DNA from: Flavobacterium sp. TAB 87
GTDB lineage: Bacteria > Bacteroidota > Bacteroidia > Flavobacteriales > Flavobacteriaceae
Assembly (NCBI RefSeq): GCF_001529295.1
Contig: NZ_LLWK01000035.1
Coordinates: 202,752-266,751, forward strand
Direction: 5' to 3'
DNA: 64,000 nt
Below are positions 62,013 to 64,000 of the stretch, in pieces (position 1 is the stretch's first letter; each line of letters opens with the position of its first letter). The position numbers and the translations under genes were made by a program. A model generated the notes under the pieces. It searched no databases, was not told the DNA's origin, and saw only the letters and a program-made list of their open reading frames with translations.

Positions 62013-64000
62013 TTAAAAGGAAATCACTGCACTACTCTTTGCAGGTACAGGCACAGTAAATGTCTTACTTGTTTCGCCAGCTAACAAAGACAGTTGCACA
62101 TCTTTGTAATTAGAATTATTTTGCGCGGTATCGTACGCAATTTGAATATTAAAAGTGTGACCATTATGGTTAGAAGACGAAGCGGTCAGGGTTATAAACA
62201 TTTTTCTCAACAATATCTCTTGTATTCCGATAGCATTAAAATAAATTGAATTACATGTTCCATTATTATTAGCATAACTTTGTCCGTTTGAATTTACAAG
62301 GCTCTGCGCAAAGCTATCTGCTTCATCTTGCGAATTATATGAGATTATGCTGTTCGCAGCAACAGTATAAATAGTTGAAACTCCTGGCTGCGAGCCTGAG
62401 CTACAATTGTTTTTTGTAAATGATCCACTTTTTGCTTTGTTGTAAAAAAAGCAGTACCCATTGGCATTGGCATAATTCCTTCCATCTGCATTAAATTTAA
62501 TAAGTCCTTTAGCATTTGCATCGGCTTGGGAAATTGTGGAAGACTCCTCCCCTAAAAGTTGAGTATAATTCACTGTGGAACCTATTCCTTGTCCATGTCC
62601 GCAATCAGTCTTCGAAAAAGTACTGCTTAATATTTCACTTTTAAAAGTACAAATTCCATTTGCATTGGCATTGGATTGCCCATCGGTGTTGAATTTGGTA
62701 AGACCTAGAGAATCTGCATCAGCTTGTGAAATCGAAGAGGTTGCAACTCCAGCTGTTTGACTGTAACTAACACTAGATCCAACTCCCCCTGAAGCGCAAC
62801 TGTAATTAGGAAAGGAACCCGTTCTGGCAATACTATAAAAAGTACAGCTTCCAGTACTATTAGCATTAGCCTGCCCGTCGGTGTTGAATTTGGTAAGACC
62901 TAAAAAATCTGCGTTGTCTTGTGAAATTAAAGAGGTTGCCACTCCAGCTATTTGACTGTAACCAACACTAGATCCAACTCCGCCTGTAGCACAATTATTT
63001 CTAGTAAAAGAACCCGTTCTGGCAATACTATAGAAAGTACAGCTTCCAGTACTATTAGCATTAGCCTGCCCGTTGGTGTTGAATTTGGTAAGCCCTTGCG
63101 AATCTGCATCAGCTTGTGAAATCGAAGAGGTTACCGATCCAACTAATTGACTATAACTTACAAGTGAACCAACGCCACTCCCAGCACAATTATTTCTAGT
63201 AAAAGAACCCGTTCTGGCAATACTATAGAAAGTACAGCTTCCAGTACTATTAGCATTATCCTGCCCGTCGGTGTTGAATTTGGTAAGCCCTTGCGAATCT
63301 GCATCAGCTTGTGAAATCGAAGAGGTTACCGATCCAACTAATTGACTATAACTTACAAGTGAACCAACGCCACTCCCACCACAATTATTTCTAGTAAAAG
63401 AACCACTTTGAGCCACACTACTAAAAGTACAAGTTCCATTTACATTAGCATTAGACTGTCCATCGGTATTAAATTTGGTAAGACCGAGAGAATCTGCATC
63501 CTCTTGTGAAATTAAAGAGGTTGCCACTCCAGCTATTTGACTGTAATTAACACTAGATCCAACTCCGCCTGAAGCGCAATTGTAATTAATAAAAGAACCC
63601 GCTCTAGCAATACTATTAAAAGTACAGCTTCCAGTACTATTTGCATTAGACTGCCCATCGGCGTTGAATTTGGAAAGACCTAGAAAATCTGCATCCTCTT
63701 GTGATATTAAAGAGGTTGCCACTCCAGCTATTTGACTGTAACTAACACTAGATCCAACTCCCCCTGAAGCGCAATTGTAATTAATAAAAGAACCCGCTCT
63801 AGCAATACTATTAAAAGTACAGCTTCCAGTACTATTTGCATTAGACTGCCCATCGGCGTTGAATTTGGAAAGACCTAGAAAATCTGCATCCTCTTGTGAA
63901 ATTAAAGAGGTTGCAACTCCAGCTATTTGACTGTAACTAACACTGGATCCAACTCCGCCTGCAGCGCAATTGTAATTAGTAAAAGAAGCCGCTCTAGCAA
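62013..64000 (-). CDS. DUF5977-repeat surface protein (partial)
   Basis: The frame is open from the window edge to the stop at 62013, giving at least 662 residues; the N-terminus lies off the window. It consists of at least nine units of about 65 residues with the pattern SLISQEDADFLGLSKFNADG, then a GQANANSTGSCTF-like stretch and GSFxxNNCASGGVGSSV, the DUF5977 repeat. It ends with a beta-rich domain (LSLLAGETSKTFTVPVPAK). It is encoded 11 bp upstream of the RHS gene and probably forms part of its surface complex or delivery; that is inference. Confidence 0.8.
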   Translation of the reverse strand, partial: ARAASFTNYNCAAGGVGSSVSYSQIAGVATSLISQEDADFLGLSKFNADGQSNANSTGSCTFNSIARAGSFINYNCASGGVGSSVSYSQIAGVATSLISQEDADFLGLSKFNADGQSNANSTGSCTFNSIARAGSFINYNCASGGVGSSVNYSQIAGVATSLISQEDADSLGLTKFNTDGQSNANVNGTCTFSSVAQSGSFTRNNCGGSGVGSLVSYSQLVGSVTSSISQADADSQGLTKFNTDGQDNANSTGSCTFYSIARTGSFTRNNCAGSGVGSLVSYSQLVGSVTSSISQADADSQGLTKFNTNGQANANSTGSCTFYSIARTGSFTRNNCATGGVGSSVGYSQIAGVATSLISQDNADFLGLTKFNTDGQANANSTGSCTFYSIARTGSFPNYSCASGGVGSSVSYSQTAGVATSSISQADADSLGLTKFNTDGQSNANANGICTFKSEILSSTFSKTDCGHGQGIGSTVNYTQLLGEESSTISQADANAKGLIKFNADGRNYANANGYCFFYNKAKSGSFTKNNCSSGSQPGVSTIYTVAANSIISYNSQDEADSFAQSLVNSNGQSYANNNGTCNSIYFNAIGIQEILLRKMFITLTASSSNHNGHTFNIQIAYDTAQNNSNYKDVQLSLLAGETSKTFTVPVPAKSSAVISF
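62400..64000. repeat. Tandem 195-bp repeats encoding DUF5977 units
   Basis: Unit-start motifs (GCATCCTCTTGTGA) lie at 63496, 63691 and 63886, giving a period of 195 bp, and the units between 62,820 and 63,420 are almost identical. Array size may vary by slippage or recombination. Confidence 0.75.

Noticed and set aside
62400..64000. Tandem repeats resembling a CRISPR array
   Set aside because: The period is 195 bp and the repeats are in-frame coding units of a DUF5977 protein, not short direct repeats with unique spacers.

Overview
The window comes from an AT-rich Bacteroidota genome, most likely a Flavobacterium or close relative. The evidence is CTnDOT-type tra and mob genes, TAnnTTTG-type -7 boxes, RHS proteins with DUF6443 and DUF5977 features, and astacin-like and lipoprotein genes typical of Flavobacteriia. 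No tRNA, rRNA or CRISPR array was seen.

Positions 1 to about 48,000 hold a conjugative transposon (ICE) that looks decayed. Its left part has a PAS-domain protein, a 127-aa companion and a PLP synthase fused to an acyltransferase domain. These are followed by rteC, an excisionase-like HTH gene, a DUF4099/DUF3945 gene, topB, DUF1896 and a methylase-helicase gene split by an in-frame stop. A first cargo block (15.1-20.1 kb) carries a beta-barrel protein, an astacin lipoprotein, another lipoprotein, a serine-palmitoyltransferase-like enzyme and a TetR regulator. Two copies of a palindromic operator lie in the divergent promoter region. Next come mobC-mobB-mobA, an oriT-like hairpin zone, traA, traB and traD.

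Between traD and traE sits a second cargo block (26.7-32.0 kb). It contains an ImmA/XRE pair, a candidate structured leader RNA, a multi-ubiquitin/E1/DUF6527 operon and an AbiE-like nucleotidyltransferase/HTH pair. traE to traN follow in order. The operon then ends in a traO'-'traQ deletion fusion that also carries a stop. A third cargo block (40.5-44.5 kb) holds stress and regulatory genes, one of them frameshifted. The ICE ends with a PRTRC-E-like fragment, DUF932, ssb and a truncated integrase.

From 48 kb on, the window is an RHS polymorphic-toxin locus, transcribed leftward. An intact RHS protein with a DUF5977-repeat partner lies at 58.6-64 kb. An orphan RHS tip with a metallopeptidase-like toxin and a putative immunity lipoprotein lies at 49-50.5 kb. 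Between them is an unusual mobile element (about 50.5-57.5 kb). It encodes three tyrosine recombinases, one without the catalytic Arg, a P-loop ATPase preceded by a Toprim-like half gene, and an HUH-Rep-like protein with an HTH. A 17-bp motif sits in inverted orientation at the RHS break and near the third recombinase. A degraded second copy of the element's end lies at 48.3-48.9 kb. Truncated XRE-gene tails, REP-like palindromes and terminators are stacked at 57.5-58.05 kb.

The best candidates for something undescribed are this RHS-embedded element and the multi-ubiquitin operon with its structured leader.
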